Of a stretch of DNA of 64,000 bases, positions 22,236-32,694 are shown in pieces (the first letter of the stretch is position 1; each line of letters opens with the position of its first letter). The position numbers and the translations under genes are program-made. Origin of the DNA: Hemicordylus capensis (taxonomy: Eukaryota; Chordata; Lepidosauria; Squamata; Cordylidae); the NCBI RefSeq assembly GCF_027244095.1, contig NC_069658.1, positions 419,022,687 to 419,086,686 of the forward strand. Reading direction: 5' to 3'. The notes under the pieces are model-generated. The model worked only from the letters and a program-made list of their open reading frames with translations, did no database searches and was not told the DNA's origin.

Positions 22236-22735
22236 CTTGGGGCAAACCTACATAGTGAGCCAGGTCTCACGATCAGTGAGATCTGGTTTGGAAAGGTAAG
22301 CGGGGAGAACGGCTAAGCCCGCTCTCCCCACAGACAAGCAGGGCAGGAGCCCTGGGCAGCTGGATTGGCCGCCCACACAACTGCCAGCTCCATGACGGAG
22401 CCGGTGGGGGCTGGGGAGTTCTGGGGCCGCGCGGCTCCCGGAAGCTCCAGCATGCCCTGTGCAAGCGCGCAGGGCATCCTGGAGAGACCCCCGAGCCAGG
22501 AGGCTGCTTTTCAGCCTCCCACCGGGCGGTCTACTCATGAGTAGCCACGGCACGGAGCCATGCTGCGGCTACTCACGATTTTTAAAACCGGGTTTGCAGA
22601 GCACTCACTCTGCAAAACCGGTTTAAGGGGAGGGTTGCTTTGGTGGGTTAACTGCCTGCGAGCCCAGTGGTTCCCACAGTCAGGAGAAATCAAGCTAGGC
22701 TCCCCTAGCCCGATTTCTCCTGATCGTGGGAATAG
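22236..22735 (-). mobile_element. Hairpin-string element, reverse orientation
   Basis: The same family as 3277-3696 in the opposite orientation. Visible stems include CCAGCATGCCCTG/CAGGGCATCCTGG (22448-22482), AACCGG..TTGCAGAG with its partner (22585-22625), and CAGGAGAAATC/GATTTCTCCTG flanking GCTAGG (22681-22722). Its right end, GTGGGAATAGCCTC, matches the inverted terminal motif of the family. The left border is uncertain. Confidence 0.65.
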
Positions 22736-23344
22736 CCTCAGTATAAGACTAACACAAGCATATGTTGGTCTTATAATGCGAGAGAGAGGCATTTGCAGGG
22801 GGAAATCTGCAAGCTCCCCCCTGCAAAAAGTCAGGAATGTGATGCTTACTCTTTCCCATGGCCACTGATTTTTAATTTGTGTCGTCCCCCGTCCCCCCGC
22901 CATACTTTGGGACTGGAAATAAGTCCAGTTGGGGAGGGAAGGAAGGCAGGCAGGCAGGCAGGGCCTCCGGGCACATTTGCAGGGGAAAATCAGAGGGTGA
23001 AGGCTTAACCACTCCTCCTGTCCCCACTTACTGATTCTCCCCCAAAGTGCCCACCCACTCCCAGCATTACCTCAGCAAATGCAGATTTCGGAAGACGTAA
23101 CTTCACCCTTAGAAACGGTTTGCATTGTTTCCTATCAGCACTGCCTCACACATTTTCAAAGTATACACCAAACACAGTTTATTAATCCACTTAAAAACAC
23201 AGTGTACATATGCAGCAAACGTAGCTTTTCAAACACACATATGGCAGAGGCACGTGTGCCTCTGTCATACGTGCGTGATTAGGTGTGGCTCTCTGCCATG
23301 TGCAAGAGAAGGAAAGATCAGAAGGCATCAATGTAGAAAGAGGA
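22736..23344. other. Unassigned intron 2 sequence with an E-box palindrome
   Basis: GGCAGAGGCAC/GTGCCTCTGTC at 23243-23266 is an inverted repeat with CACGTG (23251-23256) at its centre. The rest is unrecognised. Confidence 0.5.
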
Positions 23345-23515
23345 CCTCAGCAGAGGGAGCTGCCTTCCACAGAGTCAGACCATTGGCTCAGTATTGTCCA
23401 CAGTGGCTCTCCAGGGTTCCAACCAGGGGTCTTTCCCAGCCTTACCTGCAGACGCCAAGGACTGAGCCTGGGATCTTTTGTGTGCAAAGCAGATGCTCCA
23501 CACAGCAGAAGCCAG
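23345..23515 (-). repeat. tRNA-headed SINE 'C'
   Basis: On the minus strand a tRNA-like head (GAGCATCTGCTTTGCACAC, AGGCTCAGTCC) is followed by the body shared with 36118-36292, ending at GGTCTGACTCTGTGGAAGGC. Confidence 0.75.
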
Positions 23516-26162
23516 TTTATCGGTCCAACGAGTTTCAAGTCTATTTCAAGTCTATTGCTCAGGGGCACCCGATTAGCCTCTTTTCAAAAAATGACCCAAA
23601 TATCTTCCATACCATCTCAAAATAGCCCCTGTGTGCACCTCTCTCTACATTCCCCATCATGTACACACTTGGTGGAAAACACGTTTGTCACTGTATCACA
23701 TGTCAAGTAGCCCTTAGAAGTCAAACCAAAAGAAGTCTTTAATCACAAAGAGCAGTGCTTACAACAGAAAGAAACTGCTGGGGAGCTGGTTCAGACATGC
23801 ACATGCATCACTTGATTACTCAGTGGTGAATTACTGCTAATCAAATTCACATGACATGTATCCACTGAAAAACACAGCATCTGAGTTGACTCCAGTTAAT
23901 TTAAAAATTATATCTGTGATAGCCCATTCTCACAGGCAAGACAAGAGATGAGCATGCACGTATGAAATCAGACCTATTTTCAGAAAAATAAAGCTATCAG
24001 ATGAATGCATACATTCCACTCAGTAAGTGACAAAAAGACCGCTCATAGCTTTTGTTTTGAACTGACAAGAAATGCTATTTCTTAGACTCTGTGTTGGGGT
24101 TCGCGTGCTATTCTTCTCTCCTCTCCCAATGCTATTCATTCAGTGTATTTATTTTGTTTTCTTATCTGATGGTTTTCGACAATAGTCTTGTGTTCCCAAT
24201 ATGGATGGCCATCCTAGGACAGGAGTGGTTTCCTGCTCCAGAGAGCTACTTCTTGTTCCAGCAAAAATGTCAGATTAGCAAAAAAAAAAAAAAAACCTGG
24301 GGAGAGTGAACTACTTTATATTATTTTAGGGTAGGTGTCACTGTAGGCATTTTTGATGGATCCTTGACTTGTTGAAAAATGCTTATTGAAAAGTTCTATA
24401 GAGTTTAAGAACCTTCGAGAGTTACCAGGTGACCTGTAGTTTACATGATTTCTCTAATTCTTAACAGCATGGCCATAGTGTACAAAATGATGGTTCACTT
24501 TTTTTAACTGATTGACAGATTGAATTTTTAAATGCCTAGCTTACTTCTTAATATAAATGCATAAAACTGTTTTAAAATTTCATTTCAGAACATCACAATC
24601 TCATAGCCCTTTTCAATGTAACACTCCAAGCTCAGCTCATTAATAGGCTTTGAAATCACATGAACACTTCCACATGAAAACATTAGGTGGGAACTACAAC
24701 TTTATGTCTAAAAAGGTTCCTGTCAGCTGATGTCCTGTTCACAAATACGGTTCTAGAAAGGTTTCATGGATTACTCATTCCTCCCTTAACAGTTCTATGT
24801 GAAGTCCCTCATGCGGGGGCTTTAGAAAGTCAAGTTGGAAATGAATAGTATCTCTGCAACAGAGTAGTGTATGCCCAAATGAATATCTGCCAAGCTAACA
24901 CAAATGAAGGGGTGCATTTGAAGGAAGAATCAGCTGCTTGGGGGGAGGAAAGCTTAACTCCTGCCTTTCTCTCCCAATTTTCCCCTGCAAATCCCACCAT
25001 TAAGGCTGCTTTTCTTCAGCTGGGTTTACTTCAAGTTTCAAAGCCCAGCTATAAAAACAACCAAGCAAACAAAATCAACCTGAGGAGACATTTGCAGGGG
25101 AGAATAGTTAACATGAAGCTGAGATTGTCAAGCTGAGTTCAAATCTTAGATTACTGATCTCGGTTTCATCTCAGTTTGGCTAAGTGCAAATCTGGTATTT
25201 CCAAGAAATCCTGAGTCCACACAACAAGTTCCTAACATGGGAGTACATGTGGGACAGGAATAACTAAATTCCCAGTAACTTGACATTAGGGCAATCATGA
25301 GAATCAGCCTTTAGTTGTACAAGGCAAACAAGGGTTGAGAACCTTGTTTCCCTCACAACATTTCACCTTCAATCCATGAGCCCAAAAGTTTACATCAGAA
25401 ATGACTTCCAGTGTCCCTAGCTTTTGTAATCCAGATTGGTAATCCTCTCTCTAATCAGTAATACTGTCATTGTGAAGAAGATATTTGGTATAAACTAGAA
25501 CACATAACTACTGGCACAGGGTTTTGTTTCTTTTATGTTTTCTATGTGTGGTTGTATCACTACAATCACACACAATAAAGATCATTCAAAACATGTGGGG
25601 AATGCTAGGACTTTCTATAGATCTTCAGGCATCTGTTAGTGTTTGTTATTAATATTGAGATGTTGCTCTTCTCAAGTTGACCTAGAAACTTTAAAGAGAT
25701 TAATGGAATTCTAGCAGGAGCCAAGATCCCTTGGGAGCCAGTTCCCATACCACATGGTAATGTCTGAATTCAGGAAACACCCCCCACCCCCGCTAGAGCC
25801 AATGCTGTAGTTCCTTACCACAAGAACACTGGCTGGTAGTCATGAATTTTGAGGATGATATTCAGATGGTGATTGGTCCAGGATCCATGTGGGTGGAGCC
25901 AAACATTACTAGAATGTCATGGGAAGAAGCCACTAGGGCTCTCTCAAGACTAGTGACATACAAAATGACTTTGAAATTACATAGGACTTACTTTCAATTA
26001 AATGTGTTTAGAATTGGGGTATGAAAGGAGATATGTGTCCTACCACCTAGGTGCTACTCACTCCCCCAGTGATGCCAAAATAAAAACAGTAAGAAGCTCT
26101 CTTCTGCTTGTTTGACTGGGTATCCTTGAATGTCACTACTGAAGCTCATATGGCTGATTTAC
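23516..26162. other. Intron 2 sequence next to exon 2
   Basis: About 2.6 kb largely free of recognisable repeats, the longest such stretch in intron 2. A 15-bp A run lies at 24280. It could hold conserved intronic regulatory sequence, but none can be identified by eye. Confidence 0.6.
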
Positions 26163-26498
26163 CTGGCTGGACTGGACTCTGCATGCAGTTTTGAGATACC
26201 ATGGTTGGATGGACCGATGTGGATGCCCTGCTGCTGAGGTCCATGACAGAAGGTGTTGCTGAGGTAGCCTGCTGGATTGCTGGTTGATGGGGGCTGTGGT
26301 CATGCTGGGCTGGGCTGGGCGGAATGCCATTCTCGGAGAGAAACTCTTCCAGGTCCATGTATTCCAATTGGAAAGTGTCACCATCATACGGAAGTGTCTT
26401 GTCCCATAATGTAGGACCCAGAAAAGCAGACTGTGGGACAGTGCCATTGGAATTGTCATCGTCCAGCTTTTTTTCTTTGTCTTTTTCTTTACAAAATG
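26163..26498 (-). CDS. HLF: HLF exon 2 (N-terminal activation region)
   Basis: This 336-bp exon encodes residues 36-147 of the predicted protein. It begins [15 protein letters not shown] and contains the PAR-family activation block [20 protein letters not shown] at residues 66-85, followed by [13 protein letters not shown]. The second half ([23 protein letters not shown]) tracks human HLF closely. The acceptor follows a pyrimidine-rich tract ending TTTTGTGTTTTAG, and the donor is CCAG|GTAAAT. The exon is a whole number of codons, so phase 1 is kept for exon 3. Ser-to-Cys at residue 38 and Gly/Pro-to-Gln changes near 106-111 are the main differences from my memory of the human protein. The PAR region, basic region and leucine zipper are in later exons not seen here. 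Confidence 0.96.
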
Positions 26499-26640
26499 CT
26501 AAAACACAAAAAGCGAGGAGAGGGGAGAGAAAAGTCAGTATTTCCCCAAAGATATCTGGCAATGCTTTCCTGCTAAAAAAAAGCCCCCAAGAGCCCGTCC
26601 TTTCGCAATTACTAGGAGATCTTAGTAATCAGTTAGATGT

Positions 26641-26890
26641 CCCCTGCTAACTGAACAAAGAGGAACCTTTTTAAAGTGGTGATTCTCTTTATTGAGCAGG
26701 GGGAGAGTAACTGGCCCTATCCACCCCCAGCACAGCATCCCTTTGGTCGCTGTTGCTGGTGTCAATCTTATGTTTCTTTTTAGATTGTGAGCCCTTTAGG
26801 GACAGGGATCCATCCTATTTATTTATTATGTATTTCTCTATGTAAACCACTTTAGGAACTTTTGTTGAAAAGCAGTATATAAATAACTGT
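26641..26890 (+). repeat. SINE 'D' close to HLF exon 2
   Basis: It starts CCCCTGCTAACTGAACAAAG and has the pairing motif GAGCAGGGGGAG at 26694-26705, then the LINE-like tail GTAAACCACTTTAGGAAC. It lies 143 bp upstream of the exon 2 acceptor in the gene's sense, in opposite orientation to HLF. Confidence 0.85.
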
Positions 26891-26892
26891 AG

Positions 26893-26950
<58 letters not shown>

Positions 26951-26990
26951 GTAGTAGTAGTAGAAGTAGTAGTAGTAGTAGTGGTAGTAA
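26891..26990 (+). repeat. (GAAA)n and (TAG)n microsatellites
   Basis: About 58 bp of GAAA repeats followed by TAG repeats, at the tail of SINE D in HLF intron 1. Confidence 0.95.
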
Positions 26991-27012
26991 AGAGCTTTCA
27001 TCTCAGAATGTT

Positions 27013-27115
27013 AAGATTGTGAGCCCTTTGGGGACAGGGATCCATCCTATTTATTTATTATGTATTTATCTATGTAAACCGCTTTGGGAACTTTTGTTGA
27101 AAAGTGGTATATAAT
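27013..27115 (+). repeat. SINE 'D', 3' half
   Basis: GATTGTGAGCCCTTTGGGG through the tail GAAAAGTGGTATATAATTAG. It is separated from the copy at 26641 by GAAA and TAG microsatellites, so the two may be a local duplication. Confidence 0.75.
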
Positions 27116-27422
27116 TAGTAGTAGTAGTAATTGTAATTGTAGTAGTAGCAGCAGCAGCAGAGATCTTCCATCTCAGACTTTACATTTGGTATGGAATTAA
27201 GAGCTCCAGAAGAATATTCATACTCATTAAATCTATGCATGATTTCTGCCTCTCTTTTTAATTAGCAATTCATCTGTTTTCTTGGCTTGGAGCAAATGTG
27301 AGCTTCAAACAGTGCTCCAAGATTTCAACAGAGCACTCAACCCAGAAGTCAAAAGAGGGGAACAGAATTGCCTATAAGGATACTATCTACTGGGAAGTTC
27401 TCTTGAGTAAGTCCTATTGAAA

Positions 27423-27662
27423 TTATTATTTATTATTATTATTATTTTTACATTTATATCCCGCTCTTCCTCCAAGGAGCTCAGAGCAGTGTACTACATA
27501 CTTGAGTTTCTCTTTCACAACAACCCTGTGAAGTAGGCTAGGCTGAGAGAGAAGTGACTGGCCCAGAGTCAACCAGCTAGTTTCATGGCTGAATGGGGAT
27601 TTGAACTCGGGTCTCCCCGGTCCTAGTCCAGCACTCTAACCACTACATCACGCTGGCTCTCT
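27423..27662 (-). repeat. Sauria SINE
   Basis: The minus strand has AGCGTGATGTAGTGGTTAG (A box), GAGTTCAAATCCCC (B box), then CAGCCTAGCCTACTTCACAG and the tail CCTTGGAGGAAGAGCGGGAT. This is the squamate tRNA-derived SINE family mobilised by BovB-type LINEs. It lies in HLF intron 1. Confidence 0.88.
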
Positions 27663-27837
27663 TATGAAACCCATAACCCACATTCAGCATACAGACACAA
27701 TAACCCATTTGCAGTGCTCCCATTCATTTCAATGAGGCTTAGAAAAGGAGAACTTCTCAATTGACTGTATATTTTACTTTACTACTGAGATTTTAAATAT
27801 TATATTCAAGTTCTAGATACAAAACCCAATTCTCCAA

Positions 27838-27838
<1 letters not shown>

Positions 27839-27881
<43 letters not shown>
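27839..27881 (+). repeat. (AC)n microsatellite
   Basis: About 21 AC units in HLF intron 1. Confidence 0.95.
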
Positions 27882-27884
<3 letters not shown>

Positions 27885-28731
27885 ATATGGATAATTCATA
27901 GTTTAAAAACTGTAGAACCTGGCTCATAATATGAAGCTATAATATTGTCTGTAATGGTAGACAGAAAAATAAATATTCAGCATTAAAATTCCAAATATGG
28001 CAAGTTCTGCTAGAATATATTAGAAATAAAGAGAATACAACTAAACAATTCTACAAACGGAGATGTCCACAAATGAAAATATTAAGAAAATGTGAAGATC
28101 AAAATAGGCAGGTGTGAGTCAAAGGTCATTTACATAGAATTAAGACCCAGATATTTCTGTGAAACTACCCAACAAGAAATCATGCTTAGAGGGTTGTTTT
28201 TTTAAATTCAATTGAACATCATGGGGCAGAGGATCAAACCCCACATTCCAGAGGAGATCCACAACTAAATCTCCCAACTTTTAAAACTGAATTGCAGAAA
28301 CGAAGCAGGAGAAGAGAAATCACATGTGCCATTTCACCCCATCTAAATCAGCCCCAACTGCTGTTTGTCCTTCCTGGGGCAAAGAGCAGGAAGGGGCTAG
28401 CATTTTTTACTGAGAAAATGATGAGGTTAGACATCCCACCCCTCTGCCACTGCAACTAATAAATTCAGTCTCTCACAGCTGTATTTCAACATTTCTTAAA
28501 AAAGAAAATGTCATGAGAACCAATCTTAGATCTCCCATACAACTACTAGTTTGGCCTCACTTTCATGTAAATTAAGTTTAGGATTGTGATATAAGAAAAT
28601 CTATCGCTTAGCTAAAGAGACCCCTAAGTAAGATTTAGCAAGCTTCTCAAAAGACATGGAGAGGAAGCCAACACCTGACTGATCTGATTCCCTGAAGATT
28701 TACAGACTGTTTTTAGGACTGGAAAAGGCTT

Positions 28732-28737
28732 CACGTG
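28732..28737. promoter_or_regulatory. CACGTG E-box in HLF intron 1
   Basis: A canonical E-box lies about 1.4 kb downstream of the start codon. Genes of the PAR bZIP family are known CLOCK/BMAL1 targets through such sites, often intronic. A single hexamer is weak evidence. Confidence 0.3.
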
Positions 28738-28837
28738 TCAGGAATTGACCATTTATGGTTTGCCATGATTTAGTATTTTGTTTTTGTACTTTTCTCCCAG
28801 ATATATTGGCTTTAGAAAAATTAATAACCTGTGGCTG

Positions 28838-28921
28838 CCATGCGATGCTCACTTACTTGGGAGTAAGCCCAGCTTCACACAGTGGAACTTGCTTCAAAGT
28901 AAACATGCATAGGATCACCCT
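28838..28921. repeat. Small palindromic squamate repeat
   Basis: CTTACTTGGGAGTAAGCCC and AACTTGCTTCAAAGTAAACATG are inverted halves. Further copies occur at about 29680-29870 (two in a row), 35915-36015 and 38565-38660. Confidence 0.55.
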
Positions 28922-29679
28922 GCATAGCAAGTGTACAGACATCACTAATCTGAAATACAGCATTGGCAGTCCACAATGTTGTCTAGAAAACCACAGAGAA
29001 ATCATGAGTACAGTACTGTGCAGTCTATGCCTATTAATTGACATTGTTGCTATGGATTTTAACTGGATGTGGATAAAAACCTTTATGTTAAACACACAGA
29101 GAGATTATCTCATACATTCTGAAAACCACAGGAAGATATTGAATAAAACTGTACTAATGTATTTAAAACAAGTTTTGCAACTTTTCAGTTATTGAATTTA
29201 TTTAGTACGGGCTCCGTTCTGTTATGTGCGTATTTGCAACATGTCGGGATGATATTACGTGTACCTCCATCTCTTCAGCCTTTTTTCATTTTTAAATCTG
29301 TAGCATATCAGCTTGAGGTGGTGTGTGTGCACACAGGCATAAACACCCTTGAGAGAGAATTTGAATATTCTTTGGCTGCCTGCAGTCCTAAGCACACATT
29401 TTCCTAGAAGCAAGTTTCACAGCAATCAAAGGGTTTGACTTCCAAGTAAAAGGAGTGTAGGAGTCCATTGATATTTAAGACTACTGAAAAAAATTCACAC
29501 CTTAATTCTATTTTAGTCACCTTCAGAAACAGTGCTCTTGCCCTTTTTTAACTTGCAGGAGAAAATCTCAGATAAGATAAAGAACAAACTAATTCATGAT
29601 TAGATTTATGATATAAGAGTAAACTAGTTAAAGTCCACTCTTGTTTTACTCAGAAGGGAATCCCATAATGTCCAATGTG

Positions 29680-29870
29680 CATAATCCTATGTATACTTAT
29701 TCTGGAATACGTAGGATAGGGCTGCCCAATTGCAATCGTGAGTAAACTCATTGAACTGAGTACGATTTACTTCCGAGTAAGCATGCATATATTGGAGATG
29801 CAAGCCTAGAATCCTCAATGCATTAAGTACCACGGAGACTTGCTTCGGAGCAAGCATGTTTAGGATTGTG
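29680..29870. repeat. Two tandem copies of the small palindromic repeat
   Basis: CATAATCCTATGTATACTTA, then GATTTACTTCCGAGTAAGC and GACTTGCTTCGGAGCAAGC, ending AGGATTGTGCTACA. It lies about 250 bp 3' of the exon 1 donor. Confidence 0.55.
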
Positions 29871-30118
29871 CTACACGGAGATTCCCCACGGTTTGCCTTA
29901 CTCGCCAAACTTATTTAGAAGTGGTTTTGCACTGGAAATGCACGTTCGCACACTGCACCTCCTACCCAGCCCGACTGCTGCTTCGACAAAATTGCGCGCT
30001 GCTGAAATGCATCGCGCAAAAGGCAGACACATTGGACCGCGTGGGTAGGTGGGTGTAAGGGAGGGGGGGAACCACAACAAAATCTATTTTTCTCACTTCC
30101 CCCCACCTCGACTCTCAC

Positions 30119-30224
30119 CGTCTTCGTGATGCAGCGGTAGCTTAAGCGGGTTTTCCAGCAAAGACTTCAGCACCCCGTAGGTTGGAGGTAGAAAAGTTGG
30201 GTTCAAAGGAAGAGGTCGAGCCAT
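30119..30224 (-). CDS. HLF: HLF exon 1, coding part (PAR bZIP transcription factor)
   Basis: HLF is a nuclear PAR-bZIP activator that binds TTAYGTAA-type sites as a homodimer or with DBP/TEF. It acts in circadian output, liver and haematopoietic stem cell programmes. This exon encodes 35 residues beginning MARPLPLNPTFLPPTYG and ending LPLHHED, plus one base of the next codon. It is nearly identical to human HLF after its second methionine. The exon ends at a consensus donor, ACG|GTGAGAGT. The chosen ATG (bases 30224-30222) has A at -3 and G at +4. The in-frame codons just upstream read TGA GAG AAT, so the more upstream methionine used in mammals is absent here. Exon 2 joins in phase 1. The family assignment is firm; HLF rather than TEF or DBP follows from the N-terminal sequence. 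Confidence 0.95.
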
Positions 30225-30730
30225 ATTCTCTCAATTTGTTTTTAATTCAGAAAAAACAGGGTGGGGGGGAATCCCAAATCAAGCTTTAGTGGATTAAAAA
30301 TAAAAATAAATCACTGATCCTCGGGTGAAGTTACAGCGGACACAAGGCGGTCTTGCTCCAAGGGAATCGGGACGTCCTCTCTCGCTCTCTAAACCTCCCT
30401 TTGCATCAACAACAACATTAGCAACAGCAGGAGGAAATCTTAAAAAAAAACAAAAACGGGGCAACCCAGACAGCCAAGCAGTGCTTCTAGCGCACTCGCT
30501 CCGCCCAGCAGACCTGGGAACTTGCTGGGGCTGCCTCGGCTGCTCTCAGAACATTTGCACATCCATGTGCCGACACTGACAAGAATGACGTCAAAGCCCA
30601 GCACAGCTCCCCAGAGGCGGGGAGGGGAGGAGCCCGCCAGGCTCAAGGATCGGGTGGCGAGAAGTCCTTGGTTGCCGTCGCCGCCTCACTGCGTTTATTT
30701 TTGTGGGAAAAACTCCAGCGGCGGGAGAAG
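30225..30730 (-). promoter_or_regulatory. HLF: HLF 5' UTR and candidate core promoter
   Basis: The region upstream of the HLF start becomes GC-rich between about 30480 and 30730, in contrast to AT-rich surroundings. It contains a GC box on the minus strand near 30614-30623, a second near 30499-30505, and a perfect CRE. No clear TATA box is visible, so transcription may start at several sites. The nearer part, 30225-30480, looks like 5' UTR with A- and purine-rich runs. The exact start site cannot be read from sequence. Confidence 0.65.
30586..30593. promoter_or_regulatory. Consensus CRE (TGACGTCA)
   Basis: This is a full palindromic cAMP-response element, 362 bp upstream of the HLF ATG within the GC-rich promoter block. 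It is the standard site for CREB/ATF factors. Position and a perfect match make a functional site plausible but not proven. Confidence 0.6.
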
Positions 30731-31104
30731 AAACCTCGGGGGGTGGGGGGCAGACGCAGATACACATACATAGCTGCTGGTTGGGGCTGAAATAGGGTTG
30801 CCAACTAGCCAGAAAGAAAGGCCTGGGCGGCTCTTCCGCCCTTAATACAGGTTCGTTAGGCCGATGAAATTTTTCATGGCAAGGACAGGAGCGAAACATT
30901 TCTATACTGTATTTACCTGAATCCAAGACTAGAGTTTTTGCAAGTTTTTTGATATTCGAAATCAGGAGGTCTTCTTAAATTCAGAGTCCTGTTCCTTTTG
31001 AGTAAATGCAAGTATAACCCGTATTTAATCTCTAATTTTAAGGGGGGTCATCTTAAATGCAGAGTCGTCTTCGATTCAGGTAAATACAGCATGGCATTTC
31101 TCAC

Positions 31105-31322
31105 CCTTCTTCCTCCAAGGAGCCCAAGGCAACTTGCATGTTTCTCTTCCCACCACTGCCACACATTTTTTATCCTTACAACAACCCTGTGAGATAGCTT
31201 AGGCTGAGAGTTGGTGACTGGCACAAAGCCATCAAGTGAGCTTCATTGGAAAGTGGAGACTTTAATGTGGGTCTCCTCAGGCCTAGTTCACCACATTCCA
31301 ATCCTCGGCGCTAGACACTACA
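31105..31322 (-). repeat. Sauria SINE, diverged
   Basis: Recognisable by CTCCTTGGAGGAAGAAGGG, CAGGGTTGTTGTAAGGAT and CTCAGCCTAAGCTATC on the minus strand. The tRNA head near 31300 is weak. Confidence 0.75.
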
Positions 31323-31507
31323 CCCATCACTTGCTGTTTGCTATCAAAGTACTGCTGTTAAAAGGTCAGCTACAGGGGCTGGTTCAAAATTTGGTACCCA
31401 TACACGGCAGTGGCCCAAGATACTGTGCTGTCTGAGGCGAAGGCAATGACACTCCTTCCCACCCCCACCACACCACCATCGGTGGGTGGGGAAATTGAGG
31501 CTAATAA

Positions 31508-31757
31508 TAATTATTATTTATTTGATTTCTATACCTCCTTTCCAAAAATGGCTCATTTTTCTCACACGGGGTGGGGGGGGGAGATGGCTCTCTGTCCCCA
31601 AAGGGCTCACAATCTAAAAGGAAACATGAGATAGACACCAGCAACAGTCACTGGAGGTACTGTGCTGGGGGTGGATAGGGCCAGTTACTCTCCCCCTGCT
31701 AAATAAAGAGAACCACCACGGTAAAAGGTGCCTCTTTGCCAAGTTAGCAGGGGTTGC
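31508..31757 (-). repeat. SINE 'D'
   Basis: Reverse copy, from the tail TCTATACCTCCTTTCCAAAAATGG to the head TTTGCCAAGTTAGCAGGGG. Confidence 0.8.
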
Positions 31758-32520
31758 TGCTGAAGCACTGCTGCTGAAGCCATGCTGCTGGAGCACTGAT
31801 GGTGACATATGCGCACTCTCAGATTATGCCACCAAACCAGGCAGCGGTGACAGGGACGTCCCTAGCTCCAGTTGGGTAGGGAAGATGAAGTGTGCCCCAG
31901 CAGGGTGAGGAAAGGGAAATGAACAGTGTGCCCCAGTGGGGTGAAGGGGGGATGGTAGTAGCAGACAGTGGGTGCCAACCATGGTGGCAGAGGCTTGGCA
32001 CAGTGCTGTCCCTTGCGCCCCTTTGTGCACTTCTACTTGAGGTGACTGCTTGTCTCCTTCTCATGGAAGGGGGCCATACGCTCAATTCCTGCTGGATTCC
32101 TGAACCCAGGATTCAGTAAGTGGAGGTGGTTTTCACTGTCATTGTGGGGTTGCCATCTTCCTGTCCATTTGGTATTTTTGCCTCCTACTGGTATTGGATA
32201 TTTCATTGAATAAACCAGCTATTTAGAACATTCTCCCCCCCTCCCCTATTGATCCTACATCTTGACTTTCCAGAAACTTCGTCAGAGCTCTGCACTCTGA
32301 CCTGCCAAACATGTGCTCCACCCCGATCAGTGAAGCCACCCTATCTCTGCCCAGTAGCCAGGTATTTCTAACTTACAAGTTAGCAACATGCAGCCTGGTA
32401 TCATCAACCCAACAACCAAATTACCTATACAGTTGTCAAGCAGCCAACATTTGATTGGCAATCCAGCCAATAAAACTGGTATTTCAGGCAACCTGTACTG
32501 AACTCAAAAAGCCAGGAAGA

Positions 32521-32694
32521 GCATAAGAACATAAGAAAAGCCCTGTTGGATCAGGCTGAGGCCCATCCAGTCCAGCATCCTGCCTCACACAACGGCCAAC
32601 CAGGTGCACTTGGGAAGCCTACAAGCAGAGGAAAGAGGACAGCTGCTCTCTAGTGTTCAGGGGCATGCCACCTCTGATCTTGATGGAAGTACTG
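32521..32694 (+). repeat. Unclassified interspersed repeat 'E'
   Basis: CATAAGAACATAAGAAAAGCC, then GGATCAGGCTGAGGCCCATC and CAGTCCAGCATCCTG. The same sequence is reversed at 61117-61349 and partly present at 45258-45340. It behaves like a SINE or short LINE end. Confidence 0.65.

Larger units (their letters stand above)
1..26162 (-). other. HLF: HLF intron 2 (partial, runs off the left edge)
   Basis: Exon 2 ends at a good donor, and no sequence resembling exon 3 (GYEPDPADL, KKARKVFIPDD) or exon 4 (KYWARRRKNNMAAKRSRD) was noticed to its left. The whole left 26 kb is therefore read as intron. This fits the long second intron of mammalian HLF. The open frames in it belong to transposons or are random. 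Confidence 0.75.
26499..30118 (-). other. HLF: HLF intron 1
   Basis: This 3.6-kb intron is bounded by GTGAGA at the donor and TTTTAG at the acceptor. It contains two copies of one SINE (26641-26890, 27013-27115), a Sauria SINE (27423-27662), AC and GAAA microsatellites, two copies of a small palindromic squamate repeat, and a CACGTG E-box at 28732-28737. The stretches 27885-28830 and 28930-29680 hold nothing else I recognise. Confidence 0.9.

Noticed and set aside
1-26162. HLF exons 3 and 4
   Set aside because: I looked for the PAR and bZIP sequences on the minus strand and saw none. A translated search with HLF would settle it.
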